Source: DATFVJ01 sp963727015
Lineage (GTDB): Bacteria > Actinomycetota > Actinomycetes > Streptosporangiales > Streptosporangiaceae
Assembly: GCA_963727015.1 (NCBI GenBank)
Contig: CAVSEV010000005.1
Coordinates: 682,001-746,000 of the forward strand
Reading direction: 5' to 3'
Length of the DNA: 64,000 bases
Part shown: piece after piece, positions 7,729 through 15,034 of the stretch
Layout of the letters: each line of letters begins with the position of its first letter
Position numbering within the stretch: position 1 is the first letter of the stretch
Program-made: the position numbers and the translations under genes
The notes under the pieces: generated by a model
What the model was told of the DNA's origin: nothing
Database searches by the model: none
Seen by the model: only the letters and a program-made list of their open reading frames with translations

Positions 7729-8676
7729 ATGCGCTACGACTCGCTGCTTGATTCGCTCGGCAACACCCCGCTTGTCGGGTTGCCGCGGATGTCACCGCGG
7801 CCCGATGTGCGGCTGTGGGCCAAGCTCGAGGATAGGAACCCGACCGGTTCGGTGAAGGATCGCCCGGCCACGTTCATGATCGAGCAGGCCGAGAAAGAGG
7901 GGCTGCTGACGCCGGGCGCGACGATCCTCGAGCCCACCTCGGGCAACACCGGCATCTCCCTGGCCATGGCGGCCAAGCTGCGCGGCTACCGGCTGGTCTG
8001 CGTCATGCCGGAGAACACGTCGGAAGAGCGCAGGCAGATCCTGCGGATGTGGGGCGCGGAGATCATCTCGTCGACCGCGGCAGGCGGATCGAACGAGGCC
8101 GTGCGGAAGGCGAAGGAGATCGCTGCCGCAAATCCGGGCTGGGTGATGCTCTACCAGTACGGCAACGAGGCCAACGCCCGCGCGCACTACGAGACCACAG
8201 GTCCCGAGTTGCTCGCCGACCTGCCGGAGATCACGCACTTCGTCGCCGGGCTCGGTACCACCGGAACCCTGATGGGCGTGGGCAGGTACCTGCGCGAGCG
8301 GGTGCCTGGCGTGGCTGTCGTGGCTGCCGAGCCGCGGTATGGCGAGCTTGTCTACGGGCTGCGCAACGTGGACGAGGGTTTCGTGCCCGAGCTTTACGAC
8401 GAGTCCGTGCTCACCACGCGGTTCTCCGTAAGTTCGGCGGACGCGCTGCGCCGTACCCGCGAGTTGCTCGGGGCCGAGGGCATTTTCGCCGGCATCTCGA
8501 CCGGGTGCGCGCTGCACGCGGCACTGGCGATGGCGGCCAAGGCGGCAGCGGCCGGCCAGCGGGCCGACATCGCGTTCATCGTGGCGGACGGCGGTTGGAA
8601 GTACCTTTCCACCGGCGCCTACAGCGGCACGCTCGAAGAGGCAGAGGGCCGGCTGGAAGGCCAGTTGTGGGCATGA
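7729..8676 (+). CDS. cysM: O-phosphoserine sulfhydrylase / cysteine synthase CysM
   Basis: A 315-residue fold-type II PLP enzyme that makes cysteine using CysO thiocarboxylate as sulfur donor. The PLP lysine is in NPTGSVKDRPA near residue 44, the substrate loop is TSGNTGIS, and the PLP phosphate loop is GLGTTGTLMG. The segment AAEPRYGELVYGLRNVDEG matches the CysM subgroup, whose arginine selects O-phosphoserine over O-acetylserine. Fifteen bases separate it from cysO, and its stop overlaps the next start (ATGA), so this is one operon. Confidence 0.93.
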   Translation: MRYDSLLDSLGNTPLVGLPRMSPRPDVRLWAKLEDRNPTGSVKDRPATFMIEQAEKEGLLTPGATILEPTSGNTGISLAMAAKLRGYRLVCVMPENTSEERRQILRMWGAEIISSTAAGGSNEAVRKAKEIAAANPGWVMLYQYGNEANARAHYETTGPELLADLPEITHFVAGLGTTGTLMGVGRYLRERVPGVAVVAAEPRYGELVYGLRNVDEGFVPELYDESVLTTRFSVSSADALRRTRELLGAEGIFAGISTGCALHAALAMAAKAAAAGQRADIAFIVADGGWKYLSTGAYSGTLEEAEGRLEGQLWA

Positions 8677-9581
8677 GCGAGGTCCCTGGGGTTGCCGTTC
8701 GCTCCAGCATCTTCGACCAGGCGACGGCGGCGCGGCCGCTCGGTGACGGGCGGTTCGCGGTCCTGCCAGACGAGCGGTTCGCCATCGGTGAGGTGGTGAA
8801 CGGTGGCGTGCTCGTCGCCTCGGTGCTGCGTGCCGTGCTGTACGGGTCGCCGCACCCGTATCCGGTCGCCACAAGCTCGCACTTCCTGCGTGTTGCCCGC
8901 CCCGAGCCCGCGGAGGTGCAGGTCACATGGCTGAAGCAGGGCCGGACGGCTGCGACCGCGCGCGCCACGCTCGTCCAGCTTGGCGTGCCCATCATCGAGT
9001 CCGTCGTCACTACTGGCATGCTCGGTGGCGGCCAAGCGGCACCCCCGGCCAGCGGCGGAGTGAGTGGCGCGGCGGCAGGCGGAGCGAGTGGCGCTGCGGG
9101 CGGGGCCGGCGCGGCAGACGTGCTGTCATGGACCGGCGAGCCGCCGCAGCTGCCTCCGGTCGAAAAGTGCCGCACGTTCCCAGCGGCGGACGGCTTCACT
9201 GGCCAGGTCGATATCCGCTTCGACCCCGCGACCATGGGCTGGCTGGACGGCCGTCCTGACGGCACGCCGGAGATGCGCGGCTATCTGAGCCTGCGCGAGC
9301 AGCGTGAGCCCGACGCCTACCTGCTGGCGGTGGCCGTCGACGCGCTGCCGCCAGTGGTTTTCGGGCTCGGCGCGGTCAGCTGGGCCCCGACCGTCGAACT
9401 CACCTGGCATATGCGGGGCATCCCCGCGCCCGGCCTGCTGCGCATCGCGGCGCGCTGCAGACGCGTCAGCGCCGGGTGGTTCGACGAGGAGGCCGAGGTG
9501 TGGGACGCCGCAGGTCACCTCGTCGCGCAGAGCCGTCAGCTTGCCCGGGTGGGCCGGATCGCCGCGGCAGCTGACGCCTGA
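8673..9581 (+). CDS. TesB-like acyl-CoA thioesterase-family protein (double hot-dog)
   Basis: A 302-residue protein resembling actinobacterial thioesterase-family/TesB-like double hot-dog proteins. The N-terminal half has the VVNGGVLVASVLRAVLYG helix and ATSSHFLRVARPEPAEV strand. The C-terminal half repeats the fold (LSWTGE...PTVELTWHMRGIPAPGLLRI). An Ala/Gly-rich linker near residues 115-150 separates the halves and is built from a short repeated GGASGAAG-like unit. Its ATG overlaps the cysM stop. In M. tuberculosis the genes after cysM are a rhomboid protease and murI; neither is here. Confidence 0.75.
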   Translation: MSEVPGVAVRSSIFDQATAARPLGDGRFAVLPDERFAIGEVVNGGVLVASVLRAVLYGSPHPYPVATSSHFLRVARPEPAEVQVTWLKQGRTAATARATLVQLGVPIIESVVTTGMLGGGQAAPPASGGVSGAAAGGASGAAGGAGAADVLSWTGEPPQLPPVEKCRTFPAADGFTGQVDIRFDPATMGWLDGRPDGTPEMRGYLSLREQREPDAYLLAVAVDALPPVVFGLGAVSWAPTVELTWHMRGIPAPGLLRIAARCRRVSAGWFDEEAEVWDAAGHLVAQSRQLARVGRIAAAADA

Positions 9582-9678
9582 CCGGCCGCCACAGGGGCGC
9601 GGCGGCCACGGGGGCGCGGCGGCCATGGGCGCGGCGGCGCGGCGTCAGACAGGCCACTAGCGTGCGATAGGCCGCGTG

Positions 9679-9684
9679 TAGCCT
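9679..9684 (+). promoter_or_regulatory. -10 box (TAGCCT) before the MBL phosphodiesterase gene
   Basis: TAGCCT ends 8 bases before the ATG at 9693. This supports that ATG rather than the TTG at 9684, and a leaderless message. Confidence 0.4.
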
Positions 9685-9692
9685 TGGACCTT

Positions 9693-10442
9693 ATGCATGT
9701 GACGGTCGTCGGATGTGCGGGCAGCTTTCCTGGGCCGGACAGTGCGGCATCGTGTTATCTGGTCGAGGCAGACGGGTTCCGGTTGGTGGTGGACCTCGGC
9801 AACGGTGCGCTTGGCGCACTGCAGCGGCACATCGGCCTTTACGACGTGGACGCGATCTGCCTGAGCCACTTGCACTCCGACCACTGTCTGGACATGTGTC
9901 CCTACTGGGTAGCCCGCAACTACGCCCCGGACGGGCCGAGGCCGCCGATACCCGTATACGGCCCTGACGGGACCGCGGACCGGCTCGCGCAGGCGTCGGG
10001 ACTCGATCCAGAGCCTGGCATGACCGCCGTATTCGATTTCGTGTCGATGCGCACGGGACGCCGCCAGATCGGCCCGTTCGCGGTGACGGTCGATCATGTG
10101 GAGCACCCGGTGGAAACGTTCGGCTTCCGTATCGAGCACGCGGGCAGGGTGCTCGCCTACTCGGGGGACACGGGCGAGTCCGCGGCCCTCGTGATGCTAG
10201 CCAAGTCGGCCGATGTGCTGCTCTGCGAGGCCTCTTTTCTCGATGGCCCCGGCCTGCCCGCGGGCCTGCATCTCACCGGTCGCGGGGCTGGCGAGCACGC
10301 CACCCGGGCCGGGGTCGGCCACCTGGTGCTCACGCACCTGGTGCCCGGGAACGACAAGGACCGCACGCTCGCCGAGGCGGCGGGTGCGTTCGGCGGCACC
10401 GTATCGCTCGCATCCGCCGGCCGGGTGCTCGACCTGAGCTAG
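9693..10442 (+). CDS. MBL-fold hydrolase, Rv1339-type (probable cyclic-nucleotide phosphodiesterase)
   Basis: A 249-residue metallo-beta-lactamase-fold hydrolase. Metal ligands are visible in LSHLHSDHC, in VEHPVETFGFRI, in AYSGDTGES and in the terminal VLTHLVPG. Sequence and position (upstream of rph) match M. tuberculosis Rv1339, reported as an atypical cAMP phosphodiesterase. The ATG at 9693 is favoured over the TTG at 9684. The last codons (LDLS) run into a 25-bp tandem array, so the exact C-terminus has been shaped by the repeat. Confidence 0.85.
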   Translation: MHVTVVGCAGSFPGPDSAASCYLVEADGFRLVVDLGNGALGALQRHIGLYDVDAICLSHLHSDHCLDMCPYWVARNYAPDGPRPPIPVYGPDGTADRLAQASGLDPEPGMTAVFDFVSMRTGRRQIGPFAVTVDHVEHPVETFGFRIEHAGRVLAYSGDTGESAALVMLAKSADVLLCEASFLDGPGLPAGLHLTGRGAGEHATRAGVGHLVLTHLVPGNDKDRTLAEAAGAFGGTVSLASAGRVLDLS

Positions 10443-10579
10443 CCGGCCGGGTGGCGACCTGAGCTGGCCGGCCGGGTGGTCGACCTGAGCTGGCCGGCCG
10501 GGTGGCGACCTGAGCTGGCCAGCCGGGTGGCGACCTGAGTTAGCCGGCCGGGTGGCGACCTGAGCTAGCCGGCCGGGCC
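10431..10579. repeat. Tandem array, six ~25-bp units
   Basis: Units beginning GACCTGAGCT and continuing through GGCCGGCCGGGTGG start at 10431, 10456, 10482, 10507, 10532 and 10557. The first unit contains the stop codon of the MBL gene. The units differ by one or two bases. No spacer structure is present, so this is not a CRISPR. Confidence 0.93.
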
Positions 10580-10638
10580 GAACGGGCACAACTGCCCGCC
10601 AGGGCGGGGCCAGATCGCCGGCCCATATCGCGGCCCGC

Positions 10639-10644
10639 TAATCT
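10639..10644 (+). promoter_or_regulatory. -10 box (TAATCT) of the rph promoter
   Basis: TAATCT, a 7-base gap, then the ATG at 10652. This implies a leaderless rph transcript. Confidence 0.45.
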
Positions 10645-10651
10645 GACCCGC

Positions 10652-11371
10652 ATGGCTCGCCCCGATGGACGCACCGTAGACCAGCTACGACCGGTGAGGT
10701 TCAGCCGTGGCTGGCTCGATCACGCCGAAGGGTCGGTGCTCGTCGAGTTCGGCAGGACCCGGGTCCTTTGCGCCGCGAGCGTGCAGGAGGACGTACCGCG
10801 GTGGCGCCGCGGCAGCGGCACCGGCTGGGTGACCGCCGAGTACGCGATGCTGCCGCGGGCGACGAACTCGCGTACCGACCGCGAGTCGGTCAAGGGCAGG
10901 CTGGGCGGCCGGACGCAGGAGATCTCGCGCCTGGTGGGCCGTGCGCTGCGCGCCTGCGTGGACGCCAAAGCGCTCGGCGAGAACACGATCGTGCTCGACT
11001 GCGACGTGCTGCAGGCCGATGGCGGCACCAGGACAGCAGCGATCACCGGCGGCTACCTCGCGCTGGCTGACGCGGTCGCGTGGTTGCGGCGGCGGGGCAG
11101 ATGCCCGGGTGAGCCGCTGGTGGCATCGGTGTCGGCGGTCAGCGTCGGGATAGTCGGCGGCGAGCCGCGGCTTGACCTCTGCTACGAGGAAGACGCCGCC
11201 GCGGAAACCGACATGAACGTGGTCTGCACAGGCGACAGCCGTTTTGTGGAGATCCAGGGCACCGCGGAACGGGACGCGTTCGGCCGGCAACTGCTTGACC
11301 GGTTGCTCGACCTGGCCGTAGCCGGTTGCGGCGAGCTGACCAAGCTGCAGCACGCTTCGCTGGAAGATTAG
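10652..11371 (+). CDS. rph: Ribonuclease PH
   Basis: A 239-residue phosphorolytic 3'-5' exoribonuclease that trims tRNA precursors. Typical segments are MARPDGRTVDQLRPV, YAMLPRATNSRTDRESVKGRLGG (shown here in shortened sense as the R-rich RNA-binding stretch), GGRTQEISRLVGRALRA and the phosphate-site DGGTRTAAITGG. Length is normal. The C-terminal LTKLQHASLED is followed at once by a stop and then by MITE copy 2, which separates it from rdgB, its usual operon partner. Confidence 0.95.
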   Translation: MARPDGRTVDQLRPVRFSRGWLDHAEGSVLVEFGRTRVLCAASVQEDVPRWRRGSGTGWVTAEYAMLPRATNSRTDRESVKGRLGGRTQEISRLVGRALRACVDAKALGENTIVLDCDVLQADGGTRTAAITGGYLALADAVAWLRRRGRCPGEPLVASVSAVSVGIVGGEPRLDLCYEEDAAAETDMNVVCTGDSRFVEIQGTAERDAFGRQLLDRLLDLAVAGCGELTKLQHASLED

Positions 11372-11372
11372 C

Positions 11373-11561
11373 AGGGCATGTCTCGCAGCTCTCTGGCAGC
11401 GCGGCAGTGCCGTCCACGACCCCAGACGGCGACGTGGATCGTGGACAGGGGTGCCGTCGTCGCCGATAGCTCCACTATCGTCCCCCCGAGAACAAGCAGG
11501 GCCTTGCCGATCATCACCTGGATGGCCGCCCGCATCCGCCGAGATCTCCCAGACACGCCCT
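11373..11561. mobile_element. MITE-like element, copy 2 (189 bp), between rph and rdgB
   Basis: It begins two bases after the rph stop with AGGGCATGTCTCGCAG and ends with a reverse-complement match (AGGGCGTGTCTGGGAG). The size equals copy 1. The internal blocks GCCGTCCACGACCCCAGACG, GTCGTCGCCGATAGC and GAGAACAAGCAGGGCCTTGC are shared with the other copies. No obvious target-site duplication flanks it. Confidence 0.85.
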
Positions 11562-11573
11562 GAACGGCTGCGC

Positions 11574-12248
11574 ATGGTTATGCCGCCTCAGCGCTTGGTG
11601 CTCGCCACCAGGAATGCGCACAAGGTCGCCGAGCTGACCAGGATTCTCGCTGCGACCGCAGCCGGGCCGGCCGTCGATCTGGTGAGCCTCGTGGCCTACC
11701 CTGCCGCGCCCGAAGTCGCGGAGACGGGCTGCACGTTCGAGGAGAACGCGTTGCTCAAGGCCCGTGCCATAGCGGCTTTCACCGGCCTGGCCGCGATCGC
11801 GGACGATTCCGGGCTCTGCGTCGACGCGCTGAACGGGATGCCTGGGGTTCTGTCGGCTCGCTGGGCCGGCGGCCACGGGGACGATGCGGCTAACCTGGCG
11901 CTTGTCCTGTCCCAGCTCGAGGACGTACCGGCCAGCCGCCGCGGTGCCAGGTTCGCCTGCGCTGCCGCGCTGGTGACGCCGGCCGCGGGATCGCTCGCCG
12001 CTGGCCAGCTTCCGATCGAGCGTGTCGTCACGGGCGAGCTCGCGGGCCGGCTCGCCACATCACCGCGCGGTTCGCACGGCTTCGGTTATGACCCGATCTT
12101 CGTGCCGGACGGGGACACGCGGACCACGGCGGAGATGGACCCTGCGGACAAGGATGCGATCAGTCATCGCGGGCGCGCGTTCCGCGCGCTCGCGGCGGTG
12201 ATCTCCGAGCTCCTCGGGCCCGGCGCCGATTCCTCGAAACGGCCGTGA
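11574..12248 (+). CDS. rdgB: RdgB/HAM1 family XTP/dITP pyrophosphatase
   Basis: A 224-residue nucleotide-pool sanitiser that hydrolyses dITP, XTP and dHAPTP to monophosphates. Signatures are LATRNAHKVAEL at the N-terminus, IADDSGLCVDALNG with the catalytic acidic residues, SHGFGYDPIF and AISHRGRAFRAL. Two ATGs are possible (11574 and 11580), and neither has a clear Shine-Dalgarno because the region upstream is the end of a MITE. The element therefore probably changed or replaced its expression signals. Confidence 0.92.
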   Translation: MVMPPQRLVLATRNAHKVAELTRILAATAAGPAVDLVSLVAYPAAPEVAETGCTFEENALLKARAIAAFTGLAAIADDSGLCVDALNGMPGVLSARWAGGHGDDAANLALVLSQLEDVPASRRGARFACAAALVTPAAGSLAAGQLPIERVVTGELAGRLATSPRGSHGFGYDPIFVPDGDTRTTAEMDPADKDAISHRGRAFRALAAVISELLGPGADSSKRP

Positions 12249-12287
12249 CCCGCCTGTCGTCCACACGCTGCGCCGCCCACGGTTGAA

Positions 12288-12446
12288 GTGTTCGTCCCGC
12301 ACCGGCTCGCCGCCTTGAACTACATGGTCAAACGCCTGCCTCCCCGAACTGCGGGCGAGCCCGCGCTGCGCGTGCTGCACGCCGGCCGGGTCGCCCTCGC
12401 CGCGCTCGGCGCCCCCGAGCGCGCCGCCTGCGAACAGCGGATCTGA
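12288..12446 (+). CDS. Possible small ORF or gene remnant (52 codons)
   Basis: A GTG-started frame (VFVPHRLAALNYMVKRL... ending AACEQRI) has actinobacterial codon bias and fills most of the gap after rdgB. There is no Shine-Dalgarno. I do not recognise the family. It may be a remnant of a longer gene, or chance in GC-rich DNA. Confidence 0.2.
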   Translation: MFVPHRLAALNYMVKRLPPRTAGEPALRVLHAGRVALAALGAPERAACEQRI

Positions 12447-12489
12447 TCGCCACACTGACCCTCTGCCACACCGGCCCCCGGCGCGGGCG

Positions 12490-13230
12490 TCACTGGGTGG
12501 CGCGGGCCATGGTCTCGCGCAAGGCTGCTACCGCGGCCAGGTCCCCGGTGACCCGGAGCGCCTCAAGCGGCCCGCGGCCCCACAGCCACCGGTACACGTC
12601 CTCGGGCGGTGCCGACATGGCGGCGTCGCACTCCCAGGGGATTTCGGCGGCGACATCAACCGCGTTCTGCTGCAGGGTGACGCGCCACACATGGGTGCCG
12701 GCCTCGATCGCGACGACCTGGTCGCTGCCCCGGACGTCGGTACCAAGCCTGGTGCCGAGCCAGAGCGTGAGGACCTCGTCGATCCCGTCCACGGCCACGC
12801 CGTCGGCGACGGGGTAGCGCAGCCCGTACGCCTCGGTCACATCCATCCGGTGGATTGTGGTCTCGTGTGCCATCCGCCGCCACCAGAACAGGTAGCTGCG
12901 GTCGCCAGCGAACCAGGTGTCGCACGGCTCGTCCGGCTGGTGCGCGGCAAGCTTGTCGTGCAGCGTGCGCATCCCGCTCGCGTACCAGTTGCGCACGTCG
13001 GTACCATCCGGCGGCGTGCCCCGCCATTCGCCGGGGGGGTGCTGCAGCGCGATCCAGCCAGTGATCCGCTGGCAGATGCTGCCAAGGTGCTGGATCACCG
13101 CGCCGGTGTCCAGGCCATCGCAGTACGGCACGGGCACGTCGAGGTCGCGCCCGGCGGCCGTCCAGGCGATCCGCTCACCCTCCGAGCGGAACGTGGTGAG
13201 CAGGTCAGCCGGTTCCACACCGGACAGCAT
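12490..13230 (-). CDS. Maleylpyruvate isomerase/DinB-fold mycothiol-dependent family protein
   Basis: A 246-residue protein of the mycothiol-dependent maleylpyruvate-isomerase N-domain family. The N-terminal four-helix bundle includes GAVIQHLGSICQRITGW with the first metal histidine, and the motif AHETTIHRMDV supplies the remaining His and Asp region. A C-terminal SCP2-like domain ends GPLEALRVTGDLAAVAALRE. Such proteins use mycothiol as a thiol cofactor or carry out S-transfer; the substrate is unknown. A related gene lies divergently at 13434, so this may be an old duplication. Confidence 0.75.
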   Translation of the reverse strand: MLSGVEPADLLTTFRSEGERIAWTAAGRDLDVPVPYCDGLDTGAVIQHLGSICQRITGWIALQHPPGEWRGTPPDGTDVRNWYASGMRTLHDKLAAHQPDEPCDTWFAGDRSYLFWWRRMAHETTIHRMDVTEAYGLRYPVADGVAVDGIDEVLTLWLGTRLGTDVRGSDQVVAIEAGTHVWRVTLQQNAVDVAAEIPWECDAAMSAPPEDVYRWLWGRGPLEALRVTGDLAAVAALRETMARATQ

Positions 13231-13433
13231 GCCCCATCCTTGGCCGGGCGCGCGATTTCATCGCGGCTGGGCGCCGGTCAGTCGAGCGCCCGGCGTGGTC
13301 GGCCGATCGGACCGCCGCACCTGACCGCGGTGCGGGGTGACCGCGGCGTGAGTGCCGCGGCGCGAGTGCGGCGGCTGGCGTCCGTGCGGGCAGAATGACG
13401 GGTGGATCCGCGCCGCGGGGCGAAGGAGTGGTC

Positions 13434-14279
13434 ATGGATGTCGCCGCGTACATCGGCGAGTTGCGCACGAACGGCGAATTGCTTGCCGCCGCGGTTGGCC
13501 GCGATGGCCTGGACCGGCCGGTTCCCTGCTGCCCCGGCTGGCAGGTGCGTGACCTGCTGCAGCATATCGGCATGGTGCACCGGTGGGCGGCCGCGAATGT
13601 GGCACGGGGGAGTGGCACGCCGATGACCGACGACGAGTTCAAGCACGCCGTCGGGCCTTTCCCCGGCGACGCGCTGCTCACCGGATGGTTCCGCGACGGC
13701 CACGCGGCACTTGTGCAGACCCTGACGTCCGCCGACCCAGCAGTCCAGTGCTGGACATTCATGTCCGCGCCCACCCCGCTCGCGTTCTGGGCGCGCCGCC
13801 AGGCACACGAGACGGCGATCCACCGGGTGGACGCGGAGAGCTCGGGCCAGGCGATCACGCCGTTGCCGGCGGAGTTCGCGGCGGACGGAATCGACGAACT
13901 GCTGACCGGTTTCGCTCCACGGGCGAGGCGTAGCCTGCGCGCAGACCCGCCGCGCACGCTTGCTGTGCACGCCACGGATGTGAGCGCCGCCTCGGGCGCT
14001 GCGGGCTGGTTCATCCGCGTCGGGCCCCAAGGCGCCGAGACGGCCAGGCGGGCCGCGCCGGTCAGACGGGCTGGGCGAGAGCAAGAGCAGGCTGGGCGGG
14101 ACCCACAGGGCGTGCAGGGCGGGCACGACAGTGCCGCCGACTGCGTGATCACGGGCGGCGCGGCCGATCTTTACTTGCTGCTATGGAACCGGCGCGCGGG
14201 CGATGCCGGTATCGATGTGGCAGGCGATCCTTCCGTCCTCGCCATGCTGCGGGAGAGGCTCCAGGTCAGGTGGAGCTGA
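13434..14279 (+). CDS. Maleylpyruvate isomerase/DinB-fold mycothiol-dependent family protein
   Basis: A 281-residue member of the same family as the preceding divergent gene. It has CPGWQVRDLLQHIGMVHRWAA, RRQAHETAIHRVDAE (the metal His motif) and a C-terminal SCP2-like part. An Arg/Gly/Gln-rich insertion (about residues 204-232, AETARRAAPVRRAGREQEQ) interrupts the C-terminal domain compared with its neighbour. The ATG at 13434 has an AAGGAG Shine-Dalgarno six bases upstream, so the longer 13395 start is rejected. Substrate unknown. Confidence 0.78.
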   Translation: MDVAAYIGELRTNGELLAAAVGRDGLDRPVPCCPGWQVRDLLQHIGMVHRWAAANVARGSGTPMTDDEFKHAVGPFPGDALLTGWFRDGHAALVQTLTSADPAVQCWTFMSAPTPLAFWARRQAHETAIHRVDAESSGQAITPLPAEFAADGIDELLTGFAPRARRSLRADPPRTLAVHATDVSAASGAAGWFIRVGPQGAETARRAAPVRRAGREQEQAGRDPQGVQGGHDSAADCVITGGAADLYLLLWNRRAGDAGIDVAGDPSVLAMLRERLQVRWS

Positions 14280-14361
14280 TTCGAACCCAGGTCCCGGTCA
14301 GGGGCACGGCGGCCGGTACGGTTGGAGCCGCAGCAGGCATGTGGCATGTGAAGGAGCGGAA

Positions 14362-14832
14362 GTGACGCAGCAGCGGCTGGCGCCCGGCGATCCGGCGCCC
14401 GATTTCACTCTGCCCGACGCGGACGGCACGCCGGTGAGCCTGTCGTCCTATCGCGGGCAGCGCGTGATCGTGTACTTCTACCCCGCGGCGATGACGCCCG
14501 GCTGCACCAAGGAGGCGTGCGACTTCCGTGACTACCGCAGCGGCGTCGGGGATGCCGGGCTTGCGGTGATCGGGATCTCGCCCGACCAGCCGGTCAAGCT
14601 GGCCAAATTCCGCGAGAAGGAAGGACTGAACTTCCCGCTGCTTTCCGATCCGGGGCGCGAGGTCCTCAAGGCCTACGGCGCCTTCGGCGAGAAGACGATG
14701 TATGGCAAGAAGACCACCGGCGTCATCCGCTCGACCTTTGTGATCGACGCTGCCGGGAAGGTGGAGCAGGCGCAGTACAACGTCAAGGCGACCGGCCACG
14801 TCGACCGCCTGCGCAAAGATCTGGACAGCTGA
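14362..14832 (+). CDS. bcp: Thioredoxin-dependent peroxiredoxin (BCP/PrxQ type)
   Basis: A 156-residue peroxiredoxin that reduces hydroperoxides. The peroxidatic cysteine is in AAMTPGCTKEACDFRD, and the second cysteine five residues on fits the 1-helix PrxQ type. Later segments GISPDQPVKLAKF, NFPLLSDPGREVLKAYG and STFVIDAAGKVE are standard. The GTG at 14362 follows AAGGAG with five bases between. A tRNA gene starts 13 bases after the stop codon. Confidence 0.93.
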   Translation: MTQQRLAPGDPAPDFTLPDADGTPVSLSSYRGQRVIVYFYPAAMTPGCTKEACDFRDYRSGVGDAGLAVIGISPDQPVKLAKFREKEGLNFPLLSDPGREVLKAYGAFGEKTMYGKKTTGVIRSTFVIDAAGKVEQAQYNVKATGHVDRLRKDLDS

Positions 14833-14845
14833 GCACAACCATTGC

Positions 14846-14922
14846 GGGGCCGTAGCCCAACGGCAGGAGGCGAACGATTTAGGGTCGTTACAGTGTGGGT
14901 TCGAATCCCACCGGCCCCACCA
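14846..14922 (+). tRNA. tRNA with UAG anticodon (reads CUA, Leu) but a short variable loop
   Basis: The cloverleaf is complete. The acceptor GGGGCCG pairs with CGGCCCC at 14912-14918, the discriminator is A, and CCA is encoded at 14920-14922. The D-arm is GCC/GGC with an 11-base loop. The anticodon stem is AACGA/TCGTT with loop TTTAGGG, so the anticodon at 14880-14882 is TAG. The variable region is only five bases (ACAGT). The T-arm is GTGGG/CCCAC with TTCGAAT. UAG reads the leucine codon CUA, and A73 and the three-pair D-stem are leucine-like, but normal tRNA-Leu has a long variable arm. Charging identity is therefore uncertain. Confidence 0.8.
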
Positions 14923-14924
14923 AC

Positions 14925-14983
14925 TTTCATGATCGTGGTACCTCACCCGTCATATGCGCGGGTAAGGTACCACGATCATGGAA
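14925..14983. terminator. Long hairpin directly after the tRNA gene
   Basis: The arm CATGATCGTGGTACCT at 14928-14943 pairs perfectly with AGGTACCACGATCATG at 14965-14980. An inner ACCCG/CGGGT stem and outer T-A and T-G pairs extend it. There is no U-tract on either strand. It probably ends or processes the bcp-tRNA transcript. The CATGATC/GATCATG ends match those of the 67-bp palindrome family, so it could instead be a distant relative of that repeat. Confidence 0.6.
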
Positions 14984-15034
14984 GCGGCGTCCGATTCGGG
15001 AGTGATGTCTCAGCGGCCGGCTGCACGCCTTCGC

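Noticed and set aside
10431..10579. Possible CRISPR array
   Set aside because: The units are directly adjacent with no unique spacers and no cas genes nearby. It is a simple tandem repeat.
13205..14152. Long antisense ORF opposite the second mycothiol-dependent isomerase-like gene
   Set aside because: It overlaps a gene with clear motifs and a Shine-Dalgarno. Its product is Ser/Arg/Pro-rich without any family pattern, typical of antisense frames in GC-rich DNA.
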